From Maratus speciosus (lineage: Eukaryota; Arthropoda; Arachnida; Araneae; Salticidae), in contig OZ010786.1 in the NCBI GenBank assembly GCA_963932465.1, forward strand, positions 445,644,619 to 445,708,618: DNA of 64,000 nucleotides, written 5' to 3'. Below, one piece after another: positions 22,426-34,270 of the stretch. The notes beneath the pieces were generated by a model, which saw nothing but the letters and a program-made list of their open reading frames with translations, made no database searches and was not told the origin of the DNA. A program made the position numbers and the translations under genes. The stretch's first letter is position 1; every line of letters starts with the position of its first letter.

Positions 22426-23634
22426 CAGTGTAACTTCAAAAATCCGGCATCAAAACCATCTTTCCCTTCATTTTTCTTTTACACTTTGAAGTTATGGGAG
22501 AAGAAAAATAGGAATTCTTTATGAATTAAAAATTTCAAGGTCGAAAGTAAAAATGCAAAAGAATATTTGACTTATTTTTTTTTTTTTTCATTTGGCAGAG
22601 GTGATTACTTTCGGAAATTTTTTCCTGGGAGCTGCATCGCTGCTTAGCAAAGGGAGCAACTTCAGGGACAACTTTGGCGAATGCGTAGCACAATAGCATA
22701 TGGTTATGGTTATAGGAATTTTCGGCAACGGCGATATGAATGAAGAATTTCAGACTTTTACATTTCCCGTGAAAAGACCGCAATTTATGAGCTGGTTAAA
22801 CACGCAAATTCTTAAATTGCAATAAGTGGCGAAAAAAGCTGTATAGATGATTGGCGAAGCATTGAAGAAAAATCATCAAGGACGAAGAATTTAACGGACA
22901 GCGAGATACCTGACGCTGTGCTAAATAGAACTACCGATAGTACTAGTAACAACTCAAAAGACGAGAATGAACAACCGGCCGAAGGAAAGGTGTCACTAGA
23001 ATAATGCATAAATTTGACTGGAGAATTAATATATGCGTTATAGAAATAAGACTGTATTTCTGAAAAGGACATTTTTCAGTTGTACAAAATACACACACAC
23101 ACACACACAAAAAGTGTTAAAGAACGGGCAAAAAAATTGAAGCAAACGAAGTTGACATCTATGTTTCCGAAATTGCAAGAGAAGAAATAATTTCATTCCT
23201 TATTAGATTTTTTTTTTCTGTAACATAGAAAATATTAATTAAAGTAAGTTTTTTTATATTTAATTCTCTTTTTCTTACATAATTATCACTTATAATGAAT
23301 TAAATTATAGCTAAACGCACCATTAAGAATATAGTTCCACTTTTGATATTCCTAGTTACTACACTGTTAAAAATTTTGCAGCATTCTGGCAGGTCATTCG
23401 ACCGTTTTTTGAAAAAACGGTTTCATAACCATAATTTAACTATATTCTGACCATAAAATGGCCAATAATATGGTCAGAAAGTTGTTAAATTACGGTTGTT
23501 TTAACCGTTTTCGGAAAAAACGGTCAAATGACCTGCCAGAATGCTGCAATTTTTTAACAGTGTACTTTTAATATTCCTTCAAAAATCCGGCGAAGTCTCG
23601 GTCACGATGATGCCGGATTTTTGAATTTATACTG
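22426..23634. mobile_element. pogo/Tigger-like element nested in Helitron
   Basis: Inverted ends are 'cagtgtaacttcaaaaatcc' and its near reverse complement (ends at 23634), flanked by TA at 22424-22425 and 23635-23636. CAGT...ATCCGGCA ends are typical of Tigger/pogo elements (known). The interior has a CA microsatellite at 23091-23109 and no readable transposase, so it is non-autonomous or decayed. It carries its own nested MITE at 23362-23562. Confidence 0.8.
23362..23562. mobile_element. 201 bp palindromic MITE
   Basis: Ends 'cactgttaaaaattttgcag' and inverted counterpart, flanked by TA (23360-23361, 23563-23564). Arms share 'catttgaccg/attcgaccg' and 'gacctgccagaatgctgc'. It is nested in the pogo-like element at 22426, which is nested in the Helitron. 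Confidence 0.88.
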
Positions 23635-24321
23635 TATATGCCAATAATTCCATAATCGGGTTTTTATCCTATTTCAATACGTTTTTTCAAACTCATATGA
23701 CGTTGGAGTATATTCACCTGCTGACATCCATTATAATTCAAATATGACGTAATATTAACTTTTCTTTTAATTCATCAAACTATTTATTTTATTTGCATTT
23801 TTCAGGTGGAAGTCTTGTAATAGAAAAGTAATTGTTGTGGTAAGAATTTTATTGTGCATTTTTAATTGTTGACAACTGCTATAACGAAAAATGTTTAAAT
23901 TCGATAGGAAATTGCTGTTAAATTGATCGTTTTTTATTAATTAAAAATTAATTGTAAATTTTTCTGTTCCGGATTACTTTAGTTGCCTCGGCCGGGTTTT
24001 AATACAAATGTACGTAACATTTCACAATTCCGGCTTCCAAACTGTGGATTTGTATAGAATTATAGACAGACAGATAAATCTTCATTTTTATATATTAGAT
24101 TACTGTTTCATGACGTCAGTTTTTTTTACCTTTCTGGCGTTGTCGCGTCCAGAAATTCGGTTAAAAATGGCCATTTAGACTGCAATTTTAGAAACGTCTT
24201 CTGTTTTTAATGAAAAATGAAAAAAAAAATCTCGAATACACAGTTTTTGAATAAGAGTATCTGCTAATTTTATGCGTTTGCGAACGAAAATGTTATTTAA
24301 GAATATGTCAGAAAATAACTA

Positions 24322-24702
24322 CTGTATATACTCGCGTATAAGTCGACCCGCTAACTTTCGAATGCAAATTCTGGAAAAAATCAAAAACCCGCGTATAAGT
24401 CGACCCCCTAAATTTTGCTTAAATTTTGCACAAAATCAAACCAAAGATTTCACTTGCCAATGCAAAAAGGTAGTAAGTTAACAAAAACAAATCATTGAAA
24501 TTTTTTTAAATGATAAATTATTATTATTTCTGTATTTTATATATTATTTTTCTATTCATAAACATAAAATGCCATATTTTTGCAGTATTCGAAGTTTTTG
24601 TTTTTGCTTTTTTAACTGACTCGCGTATAAGTCGACCCCCCCCCCAAATTTGCTTACCGAAAATTGTCAGAAATTCCTCGACTTATACGCGAGTATATAC
24701 GG
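24322..24702. mobile_element. 381 bp TA-flanked MITE, 'actcgcgtataagtcga' ends
   Basis: Ends 'ctgtatatactcgcgtataa' and its inverted match at 24702, flanked by TA (24320-24321, 24703-24704). The motif 'cgcgtataagtcga' also appears internally at about 24391 and 24632, and a poly-C run of nine lies near 24647. Frames over it encode only repeats of Tyr-Ser-Arg-Ile-Ser-Arg-Pro and are not genes. Confidence 0.88.
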
Positions 24703-24767
24703 TACTTTGGATTGGGTTTGAAACTTTAAGATGAAGAAAAAAAAATATCTTCAAAGAAGCCGCTTTT

Positions 24768-25254
24768 GGTGCGTTCGTAATTATATAAATACGTAGCACC
24801 TATAGCAGTCAGCTGGTCCGTCCGTTTGTCTGCCCATCTGTCCGCATATAGCAGCTCGAAAACTACCTAGACGAATGGTTTGAAATTTAATATATATAAT
24901 CGTTGCTGAATTTTGCCGAGTCATTTCAAATTTTATGAAAATCGAATTAAAACTCAAAAGATATTAATAAAAAGTTTCTTCATTCTATTAAATCCAATCA
25001 TATGTAATTAATTCAATGATATCCCATGATAGGTAATGATTCTAGATTGCCGTGGTGATTATGTCATATTTAAGATAGAGTCATATTATTTCCGTATTAC
25101 TGAATTTGATATATATAATAGTAATAAATTTTGTATTCATGCATTTTTGCATAAGAGTGCAACATCTATTGCATCAAGATTTGAATATTTATAAAACAAG
25201 TTATAGTACTAACGCACCTCATTTGCTACGTTTGACATACAATTTCCGGCTTGT
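24768..25254 (+). mobile_element. Helentron-like family B, copy 2
   Basis: Shares the left 'ggtgcgttcgtaatt', the CTGT-rich stretch, 'aatggtttgaaattt', the right 'actaacgcacctcatttgct' and the 3' hairpin region with 11605-12018. It is somewhat longer in the middle. Confidence 0.7.
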
Positions 25255-25314
25255 TTTCTTTTAAGACCTTGAGAACGAGAATACGTTACATAATTTTGAA
25301 TTTTTATCACTGGT

Positions 25315-26257
25315 TTTTACTTTCTTCTTTACAAGAAGAAAGTATTGGATTCGTGAAAAATTTCGACTTCCGGTTTTCGACGGATTTATACGTTTTAGAA
25401 TGCCCAGAACACGATTTGATGGTTTTTAGAAAATGCCTGTCTATGAGACTGTCTGTCACTCTGTCACTCTGTCTGTCACTCTGTGAGTCTGTATGTGACA
25501 AAAATTTTGTGGGCGCTCTATCTTAAGAACTAATGCACGGAATTTCACAAAACGTTATATTTAGTTAGACCTTGATATAAACTGGACTTGATTAGTTTTT
25601 GGTGAAAATCGCCCAACAGGTGGCGCTGCTATGCGGCATTTTTCATGATTTCAGCAATAGCTATATCTCAAGAACTACGGCACGGATTTTCATAACACTT
25701 CAGATTCAGTTTGTCCAGGATATAGTTTGGTGCTGATTATTTTCTTGTGAAAATCGCCCAACAGGTGGCGCTGCTATGCTGCATTATTCATGATTATCGC
25801 AATAGCTCTAACTCAAGAAAAAATGCACGCATTTTCATCAAACTTCAGATTCAGTTAGTCCCTGATATAAATTAGTGCTGTTTAAATTTTGGTGTAAATC
25901 GCCCAACAGTTGGCGCTGCTGTGCTGAATTTTTCACGATTTCCGCAATAGCTTTATCTCAAGAACTAATGCTTGGATTTTCAACAAACTTCAGATTCAGG
26001 TATACCTTGATATCATTTAGTGCTGCTTATTTTTGGTGTAAATCGCTCAACAGGTGGCGCTGTTATGCTACATTTTTCAGAATTTCCGCTATAGCTCTAT
26101 CTCAAGAACTAATGCACGAATTTTCACCCAACTTCAAATTCAGATATACTTTGATATGAATTGGTGCTAAATCGTTCTTATTTCTTGTACTTTTTAAATG
26201 ATTTAATTGAAGTGTAAATTAATAGAAGAAAGTTTTGTGATGGCCACAACATACTAG
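25315..26257 (+). mobile_element. Helentron-like family E, copy 1
   Basis: The 5' block has 'ctttcttctttacaagaaga', 'cttccggttttcgacggatt' and a CTGTCACT microsatellite. The core holds four units of 144-145 bp with 'caacaggtggcgctg' near 25614, 25759, 25904 and 26048. The 3' block has 'tagaagaaag' and ends 'actag|t' near 26257. The inverted pair near the ends, a microsatellite and a central minisatellite match the known layout of DINE/HINE-type Helentrons (assignment inferred). The long frame over the core is an effect of the repeats. Confidence 0.7.
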
Positions 26258-27362
26258 TTTATGATAGAAATAGCTATTTAAATTTATTTCAAAAGTGTTT
26301 TGATTAAACATGTCCACATTTTCAATTAAACGTTATTGAAAGGAATAATAAAAAAAATTGAATACTTTATATGTCATGTATAAGCTAAGCTCGTCGCGAA
26401 GGTGTTAAGCCCATGCAAGATTTTTTTTTCTAGATCTGAGATTTTTGGGATACTTTTGAAATAAATTTGCATGTAAAGCATGCAAATAAAGCGTACATGT
26501 GTGACTATTTGATTAGTATGTTTGCTAACACGCTAAAGAACATAAAATAACTTTTTCCTTTTTCCCCTTGTTGTGCTAATGAATATGCAATTAGTTTAAA
26601 ACGCTTGAAATAGTTATTTCATTAATTTTTTCTTAATAGCAAAAAATATTGACTCAATACTATACAGTAGTATATTTATTTTAAGTATTTCCAATGTAAC
26701 TCCAATACTGGTAAATATTGTTTTTTTATACACTGGAAATATTCATAATGATATCCAATATTGCAGAAATATTAGCTTTACGTTGGAAATATTTGAAAGG
26801 AAATGCGCATTTTATATAAATACAACCATGTCCAAAAATTAAGGGTAGACACCGGACGCTTTCGAATTTACATGTTTTCTCGAATAGCTACGGAATTTCT
26901 CGACGAATTGTCCTTGATCATCTAGGATGTAGAAAACATGTTTGACTTCACATGTTTCTCTAAAGATTTAGTCGCGAGGGCAACCAAGAGACTAATAATT
27001 AATTTAATAATAAAATAATATTTGCGATCAGTCATGTGACAGAAAATTCTCAAAATGGTTTGTCACTGTATTAAAAGGACTATGTGGGCCCAGTTCAAAG
27101 ATGGTATGCATTTGTGTACGCATAGCACACATAATCAAAAAGATGTTAATGTTTCTGTAAAAAAATTAAACGTTTTTTTCTTTATAGCATAGAGAAAGTA
27201 TATAGCACAGTTTTAAACCAAATTTGACACAACTTTCCGAAAAATTGACAAAGAACAGTAACAGTATCAACAGTATACTTATGCTAAATTTAAAACATAA
27301 AAATTGAACAATTGATGAGATATGTGCATTTGTATTAAATAATTTAAAACTGCGCGTGCGTG
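26258..27362. other. AT-rich unassigned stretch
   Basis: No gene, RNA or repeat pair recognised. The sequence around 26670-26810 repeats 'ggaaatatt'-type words, and around 26880-26960 'acatgttt' words, without clear unit structure. Confidence 0.4.
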
Positions 27363-28115
27363 GAAAATCAAGAAGAATCAAGAAGAAAATTTTCGATTTT
27401 CGGTTTTTGACGGATTTAGTAGTCAGAGATTCCAAAAAACATGTTTTTACAAAATATCTGTCTGTCTGCCTGTCTGTATGTGACATAAATTTGTGGGCAC
27501 TCTATCTCAAGAACTAATTCACGGAATTTAATGAAAATTTATATTCAGGTAGTCCCTGATATACATTGATGCTGATTAGTTTTTTGTTTAAATTGCTCAA
27601 CAGGTGGCACTGCTATGGTGCATTTTTTACGATTTTTGCAACAGCTCTATCTCAAGAACTAATCCACAGATTTCCATCAAACTTCAGATTCAGCTAGTCC
27701 TTGACAGGAATTAATGCTGTTTACATTTTGGTGTAAATCGCTCAACAGGTGGCGCAGATATGCTGCATTTTTATAGCAATAGCTCTATCTCAATGCATGG
27801 ATTTATTAATTATGCATGGATTTTCCTCAAATTAATGCATGGATTTTCCTCAAATTTCAGATTCAGGTATTCCTTGATAAATATTATTGCTGATTATGTT
27901 TTGGTGTAAATCGCCCAACAGATGGCGCTTTTATGCTGCATTTTCCAGATATACTCAATAGTCCTATTTCAAGAACTAATGCACAGGATTTCATACCTTT
28001 AGAATCCTCACGATAGGCACAGATTGTCGTTTAATTGTGACACTGTGATAGCGAATTTTGAAGTATTAACACGTATGAGATAGAAGAAAGTTTCGGGATT
28101 GCCACATCCGACTAA
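27363..28115 (+). mobile_element. Helentron-like family E, copy 2
   Basis: Same order as copy 1: 'ggtttttgacggattta', CTGTCTG microsatellite, core units with 'caacaggtgg' near 27598, 27743 and 27916. The 3' block 'gatagaagaaag' (28079-28090) is the exact inverse of 'ctttcttctatc' in the 52611 copy. Ends 'cgactaatt', with CTAA in place of CTAG. Its own 5' hairpin is degraded. Confidence 0.7.
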
Positions 28116-28890
28116 TTATTTCATAATTTGGAAGTCAGCAATTTAAGGCAACTTACTTAAAAACTGCAGTCAAAGATCGAAAAAATTCAGAAAGATTTTG
28201 GCGAAACAGTGAGTTACTTTCTAAAACCAGCTGTCTGGACTACCACTGGCGACGATTTTTATATTTATTGACTCCACTATTTTAAAAAATAAATTTTATA
28301 TTATATTTCTACTGCTGCTTATGTTGTAAAAAGATCTTTTATTTTGAGAAAGTGGCTCCAATATGCAAGATTAACGACTAAGATTATTAGTAGAAATGGG
28401 TTAAAAAAAAAAAAGAAAGTTCTCATTTTCGGTAAAAGAAGAACTTAAATAATTAAATTCGAGAAAAATTCAAAATTGCTTTACGAATTCCGAATAAACT
28501 TTATTGAAAAGAGGATAAAATTTAATATAGTGGGCAAAAAGATTGAAAGCTGATTGCATTTACAAATGTCTAAAAATATCCACGGAACGCGAAAAAATGC
28601 TAAATAACGCAAAAAAAAGAATCCAATTATGAAATCTAAAAACCGAGTATCAGGTGCATTGGGACCTGTCTCGGGAATAAAAATTGAGAGACCTCTACGA
28701 GCAATAAATTTTTCTAACGAATCGCGAACCGGCAAACACGTCCGCCCGCCTTTGTGCTTATCTTTGTTACTATTATATATTATCTAATACTTATCAATAC
28801 AAAACTGTAAATGAATACAAATGAGAAAATAAATGTACATATGTTATTAGCTGATAACTTTAGCTATATACTTTAGACACAATAACGGGA
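28116..28890. other. AT-rich unassigned stretch
   Basis: No supported feature. A minus-strand frame of 84 codons at 28481-28735 has no recognisable domain and no context. Confidence 0.4.
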
Positions 28891-30960
28891 TCAATTTTAA
28901 CACTAACATTTTAATTGGTAAATAAATCATATGAGTTGTAATTTTCCAACTAGGCAAAAAATGTCCTGTCCAGGATTCGAAACCAGGGATCTCTTGGCTG
29001 AAGCTACCAATGCTCTGCTAACTTATCTATTCCGGATAAATCTGTAGGACCTAATTCATCTAGCTAACCAAATTGATCATAGCATCTGGCCTAATATATG
29101 AATGGACTCAACAGAATAAATCGCAGGTATTTAACTCCAGTAAACTTTTGATACATGAGTTGTAATTTTCCAACTAGGCGAAAAATGTCCGGGCCAGGAT
29201 TCGAAACCAGGGATCTCTGGACTGAAGCTACCAATGCTCTTCTAACTGATCTATTCTGGATAAATCTGTAGGACCTAATTCATCTAGCTAACCAAATTGA
29301 TCATAGCATCTGACCTGATATATGAATCAACTCAACAGAATAAATCGCAGGTATGTAACTTTAGTAAACTCTTGATACATGAGTTGTAATTTTCCAACTA
29401 GGTGAAAAATGTCCGGGCCAGGATTCGAACCAGGAATCTTTTAGCTGAAGCTAACAATACTCTGCTAACTGATCTATCCCGGATGAATCTCAAGGACCTA
29501 ATTCACCCAGCTAACCAAATTCATCTTAGTATCTGGCCTGATATATGAATCAACTCAATAGAATAAATCGCAGGTATGTAACTCCAGTAAACCCTTGATA
29601 CATGAGTTGTAATTTTCCAACTAGGCGAAAAATTGTAGGGCCAGGATTCGAAACCAGGGATCTATTGGCTGAAGCTACCAATGCTCTGCTAACTGATCTA
29701 TTCCGGATGAATCTGGAGGACCTAATTCATCTAGCTAACCAAACTGATCATAGTATCTGCCCTAATATATGAATCAACTCAACAGAATAAATCTCAGGTA
29801 TGTAACTTTAGTAAACTCTTGATACATGAGTTGTAATTTTCCAACTAGGCGAAAAATGTCCGGGCCAGGATTCGAACCAGGAATCTTTTAGCTGAAGCTA
29901 ACAATACTCTGCTAACTGATCTATCCCGGATGAATCTCAAGGACCTAATTCACCCAGCTAACCAAATTCATATTAGTATCTGGCCTGATATATGAATCAA
30001 CTCAATAGAATAAATCGCAGGTATGTAACTCCAGTAAAACCTTGATACATGAGTTGTAATTTTCCAACTAGGCGAAAAATTGTAGGGCCAGGATTCGAAA
30101 CCAGGGATCTCTTGGCTGAAGCTACCAATGCTCTGCTAACTGATCTATTCCGGATGAATCTGGAGGACCTAATTCATCTAGCTAACCAAACTGATCATAG
30201 TATCTGCCCTAAGATATGAATCAACTCAACAGAATAAATCGCAGGTATGTAACTTTAGTAAACTCTTGATACATGAGTTGTAATTTTCCAACTAGGCGAA
30301 AAATGTCCGGGCCAGGATTCGAACCAGGAATCTTTTGGCTGAAGCTAACAATTCTGCTAACTGATCTATCTCGGATGAATCTGGAGGGCCTAATTCACCC
30401 AGCTAAGCTAACTGATCATAATATCTGACCTGATATATGACACTAAACAGAATAAATAGCAGGTAATGGAACACCACTAAACGTTTGATACGTAATTACA
30501 CTAGATTAATTTTAACACGTTACTCTAATTGGTAAATAAATCATATGAGTTGTAATTTTCCAACTAGGCGAAAAATGTCCTGGCCAGGATTCGAACCAGG
30601 GATCTCTTTGCTGAAGCTACCAATGCCCTACTAACTGATCTATCCCGGATGAAATTGGAGGATCTAATTCACCCATCTAACCTAATTAATTATAGCACCT
30701 GGTCTGATATAAGAATCAGCTCAACAGAATAAATCGCAAGTAATGGAACTCTAGTAAACGCTTGATACATAATTACACAAGATTAATTTTAACACAATCA
30801 TTCTAACAAGTAAATAAATCTTATGAGTGTAATTTTGCAACTAGGCAAAAAATGTCCCGGCGGGGATTCGAACCAGGGATCTTTTAGCTGAATCTGCCAA
30901 CTGTGCTATTCCAGACAAATCTGGAAAGCCAATAACAGGGTGATTGAAAGCTAAAATTCG
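28891..30960 (-). repeat. Nine-unit tandem array of a SINE-like monomer
   Basis: Each unit has, on the minus strand, a tRNA-like head with box A ('tagatcagttagcagag') and box B ('ggttcgaatcc'), then 'ggacatttttcgcctagttg'. Box B positions are near 28970, 29194, 29418, 29641, 29865, 30088, 30312, 30584 and 30860. Units 1-7 are 223-224 bp apart, then 272 and 276. The longer spacing comes from a block of about 50 bp ('ttggtaaataaatcat' region) that also precedes unit 1 and is missing between the others. Units 3+4 and 5+6 are near-identical dimers. The T-arm has a mismatched middle pair, so working tRNAs are unlikely. Confidence 0.88.
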
Positions 30961-31169
30961 AAAAAAAGTATTTAATCGTTATTGGAATTACATGTGTCAG
31001 AAAACTGTCAAAATTTAGCTCCGATTTTCCTCTGATTTGTCCAGAATCTGTTTCTCTTCTTAAAATTGTTTATAGATTTTTCCATCTTTCTAAAAAGATT
31101 TTTTTTATGTTATACATTTAAACAATTTAAAGTATAGGATGTGCCTAATAAAAGCGTTTTTCATTTTAT

Positions 31170-31520
31170 TTACGCTTTTCTTTTACCTCTTTTCAGCTTT
31201 TATCGAAACAGCAAATACAGTTAAAAAAATCATTAACTTGAAGAACGGCGTTTGAAAAGATTTATTTACCAGATCTTTTTTCTCTGAATAAGACAGAATT
31301 ATATTTATATTTTTTATTTATTTTTGACAAAAAAGATTCGAGAGGTAACAACAAAACAATGAAATGAACTAACAGAGATTTTCGAGTAAATCACAGGTAA
31401 CTGGTTGGAAAGGGCAAGGGTTAAGGTTATTTCCGGAGATAGGATTTCTCTATTTCATTCTTGATTTAGAAATAAAATAACTTACGAATGAAATACAATA
31501 GATGTGTAATTGAGAAAGAA
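31170..31520. repeat. Dispersed repeat family F, copy 2
   Basis: Matches 21410-21800 in order ('cttgaagaacg', 'gaaatgaactaaca', 'ggaaagggcaa'). Identity is unknown. The adjoining bases to 31777 are AT-rich and unassigned. Confidence 0.7.
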
Positions 31521-31777
31521 GGAAATGATAGGAAATAACTATATGAAAAAGTATTTTTTTCTTTGAAAACATAGCGTAATTAAAGCATTGTAAATCTTAG
31601 AAAAACAACTGTGAAATTTTGGTACTTTACGTTTTGATGTTCCGTGAATTTGCTTTTGCTATTTATGCAACATTTCTGTATTTATGTGCGTATGTTGATA
31701 TTTTTTTACGGTTTCTGGTCTCCAGAGTCCGTTTTGCGTATTTTTATGATAAATGTATTACATTGTAAAAAGTAATT

Positions 31778-31838
31778 GTTGATTTTACATTATAATACTG
31801 GCAGCTGGGGTACCAGTATTATACTGTAAAATTAACAG
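31778..31838. other. Inverted repeat (25 bp arms), copy 1
   Basis: 'gattttacattataatactg' and the inverted 'agtattatactgtaaaatt' pair around 'cagctggggta'. The same hairpin occurs at 33642-33706, so the two may be ends or parts of one larger repeat. Confidence 0.65.
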
Positions 31839-32440
31839 TAATAAACCGTAAATAAACAGTAGTATCTACATATATATTTCTCTTACGTCGCGCGAAAAAA
31901 GGCTGTATTTGTAGCTTGCTTTTGGCAACAACCACAGCGACGATTCTCACTGGTTAATTTACGGTTACATGACCCAACCCATTCAGCAAATCAAAATCCA
32001 GACAGAATCTCTCTTTCAATACAAACCGTTTGAGCGATGCATGAATAACAATTGCTATTGGTCCATTTTACGGTGCTGTGTTGAATTCGGCGAATCACCT
32101 TTTTGTTCAAGATTGTATTTAGACGCAGTCGAAAACGTTTTATTTACAGTTCGTTAGCATGATACGTAGCATCTTTTATAGCGTCTATTAAATGGATTTA
32201 ACCCCTGCTATTCAATACTATAGGCAAAATGAGAGGAAAAGGACCCCAATCTGACCCTAACATGCCTTTTAAATTTAAACTGCGTCAATTTCCAGTCAGC
32301 TTAGCTTTCTCAATGACGACCAAAAAGTTACACTGTCAAACTTTTGCTAAAATGTGTTTATAGTCCAGGCAATAGAGACCGTATGGGGACTCTACCTAGC
32401 AAAATTAATGGTAGTACTGGAAATCGGCTTTCTAGATGTT
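31839..32440. other. Unassigned stretch
   Basis: A 62-codon frame at 31969-32157 has no recognisable domain or promoter. Composition is closer to 40% GC than the neighbours between 31890 and 32160. I cannot assign a function. Confidence 0.3.
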
Positions 32441-33000
32441 TTTTGGGTCGTTGAATCCGAATTTGTAACTTCCTACCAAAATTTCCCCCGGCAACCCCCC
32501 CCCCCCAAATTTTGGTAAAAAGCCCCCAAAAAAGTTTTTATTAAATTTTTTTTTTTTATTATTTTAGGGGAAAAGTATCTAGAAATTCAGAAAGTAGACA
32601 AAATTTCCAACAAATTAGATATATGACATTATGACTTAGGATGAAGGGGAAGGGGGATCTGCCTCGGAACATGCGCCGCAGTGCTGCGTGGACTAAGTTG
32701 CGCAATTCCACTTAACCACTCACACGTTTACATTAGCCCTCCCATCTTCCCTATGAACTTTCTCTATAAGGTTTACTTTAAGTTTTTTGGGTTGCTGAAT
32801 CCGAATTTTTAACTTACCCCCAAAATTCCCCCCCCCCGAACCCCCCCCCCCAAATAGTTGTTTTTAACTTAAATTTCTTATTGTTTTAGGGGAAAAGCAT
32901 TACGAAATTCAGAAACTAGACAAAATTTGCAACAAATAGGATACATGACATTATGACGTAGGGTAAACGGGGAGAGAGAGGGCTGCCTAGTATCCCCACC
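32440..33000. repeat. Two-copy tandem repeat with C-run, about 325-350 bp period
   Basis: 'gaatccgaattt', a run of C (32498-32506; 32827-32850), 'ttttaggggaaaag' and 'gacattatgac' occur in the same order twice. C-run length differs between copies. Confidence 0.75.
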
Positions 33001-33099
33001 TAAATGCAATTTTATGTACATTTTCAAAAAAGTTTTTCATTATTGTTTTATACATTACAAATATTTGTGAATTTCATATGTTATAATGAGTTATGGGCA

Positions 33100-33541
33100 C
33101 TACTTAGTTATCCCGTCGACCCATTTCGCCAAATTATATAAATCGCCAAACCACTCGCCAAATTATACAAATTGGCGTAATATTTATTTTAAATAACGAA
33201 TGAACAAATAAATTAGTATAACATTAATAAAAATACAAATAAAACGCCGAAATAAAAATCACTTGATGACGTAAATACGTGTATCTTGCTTAAAGTCAAG
33301 TGAATGTGACATTTACGATCAACCATTATTGGCATTTAATCTTATAGTTTGGCGATAGATTTTTGGTCGACAGGATAACCAAGTAGTACCGATTTATTAT
33401 AGCATTAATTCTGGCTAGAGTTGACACAAATAGTGGCGAGCGAGCGAAGTCAGTTGTGATCGTGTAGCGGTCCCAATGTGATTTGCGTAACAATTCACGG
33501 AGTTTGGCGAGCGTTAGTGAGCAGGGAGCTATGCCCCCTAG
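33100..33541 (+). mobile_element. Probable Helitron 3' end
   Basis: 'gggagctatgccccctag|t' ends in CTAG at 33538-33541 followed by T, preceded by 'ggcgagcgttagtgag'. The layout resembles other Helitron ends in the window (35094, 46499). The 5' end is not recognised. Confidence 0.45.
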
Positions 33542-33641
33542 TATCGTTTTATAAACGGAAACGCAGCAATATACCATATATTACTACTTAACGGTATATT
33601 ACTGTTTACTTTACGATTTATTAAAGTTTTTTAAGGGTATA

Positions 33642-33706
33642 ATTGTTGATTTTACAGTATTATGTTGGCACACCAGCTGCCAGTATAATACTGTAAAATC
33701 GACAAT
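33642..33706. other. Inverted repeat (28 bp arms), copy 2
   Basis: Arms 33642-33669 and 33679-33706 pair with few mismatches around a 9-nt centre; same family as 31778-31838. Confidence 0.75.
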
Positions 33707-33779
33707 TTATTTCTTGTATTCATTTTGTGTAGAGTGGCATGGGCTCATCCCCATTGGGCTCGGATTCTGTTTCAAAGTG

Positions 33780-34270
33780 AAAATTTTATTTATTCACAAA
33801 TTGAATAATATCTCTCTATTCTAAAAAAAAGTAACTTACGCTGTCACAGCCGCCGCCGCCGCCACCGGTTTTGAATTTTTGGTGACCGGAGGTCTTTCTC
33901 CGTTAATATTAAGAAAAAATATTGCATACAAAAACATGAAAATCGGCGGTATTATAGAGAAATGTTTGATAAACACGCTGATGCAGACAGTTTTCAAATC
34001 GAAGAGATATTTAATGCTTAAGTTGGACAAAATCGTTTCATTAAAAAAGTTTTATAGGAGCAAAAACTATACATGGGAATTAATTCATTTTTAGATCATT
34101 TTATACACTAGAATTTCCCGGTGTGCAGACTGTATTCAGTTATTTTAAATTTGACTCATTTTTTGAGGTTTTATTTCTATTTTAAATTCAAATTTTCAGC
34201 ATTTCGAGAGATATTTTTTACTTATTTTAGAAATTGGTATTAATTTAAACTGTTGCCAACTGTATAAACT
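33780..34270. repeat. Copy of the 59-63 kb array unit
   Basis: Shares 'gtgaccggagg', 'attatagagaaatgttt', 'ataaacacgctga', 'ataggagcaaaaactataca' and 'actgttgccaa' with 60500-60960 and 62395-62820. A GCC microsatellite lies at 33848-33865. It is a single unit away from the main array. Confidence 0.75.

Larger units (their letters stand above)
21978..24099 (-). mobile_element. Helitron family C, minus strand, interrupted
   Basis: On the minus strand the 5' border A|TC is at 24100/24099 ('tctaatatataaaaatg' with a CTGT microsatellite). The 3' border is CTAG|T at 21981-21978, preceded by a CCGAGC-type hairpin. Bases 22426-23634 are an inserted TA-flanked element, leaving a core of about 911 bp collinear with 12425-13221. 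Both borders keep the canonical A and T outside. Confidence 0.88.

Noticed and set aside
24272..24734. Ser-Arg-Ile-Ser-Arg-Pro repeat protein
   Set aside because: The frame is produced by 'cgtataagtcgacc' words in a palindromic MITE.
25251..26159. Two reading frames of 91-94 codons as tandem genes
   Set aside because: The second frame repeats itself because of the 145 bp minisatellite units; both lie in a Helentron-like element.
28960..30930. Cluster of functional tRNA genes on the minus strand
   Set aside because: Box A and box B are present, but the T-stem has a mismatched centre, the anticodon arm does not fold into a 5 bp stem with 7-nt loop, and the heads continue into a constant SINE tail.
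28891..30960. CRISPR array
   Set aside because: Units are 224-276 bp with similarity over their full length, not short repeats with unique spacers, and the context is eukaryotic.
33326..33577. 83-codon minus-strand gene
   Set aside because: It overlaps a probable Helitron 3' end with stacked hairpins, and no domain is recognisable.
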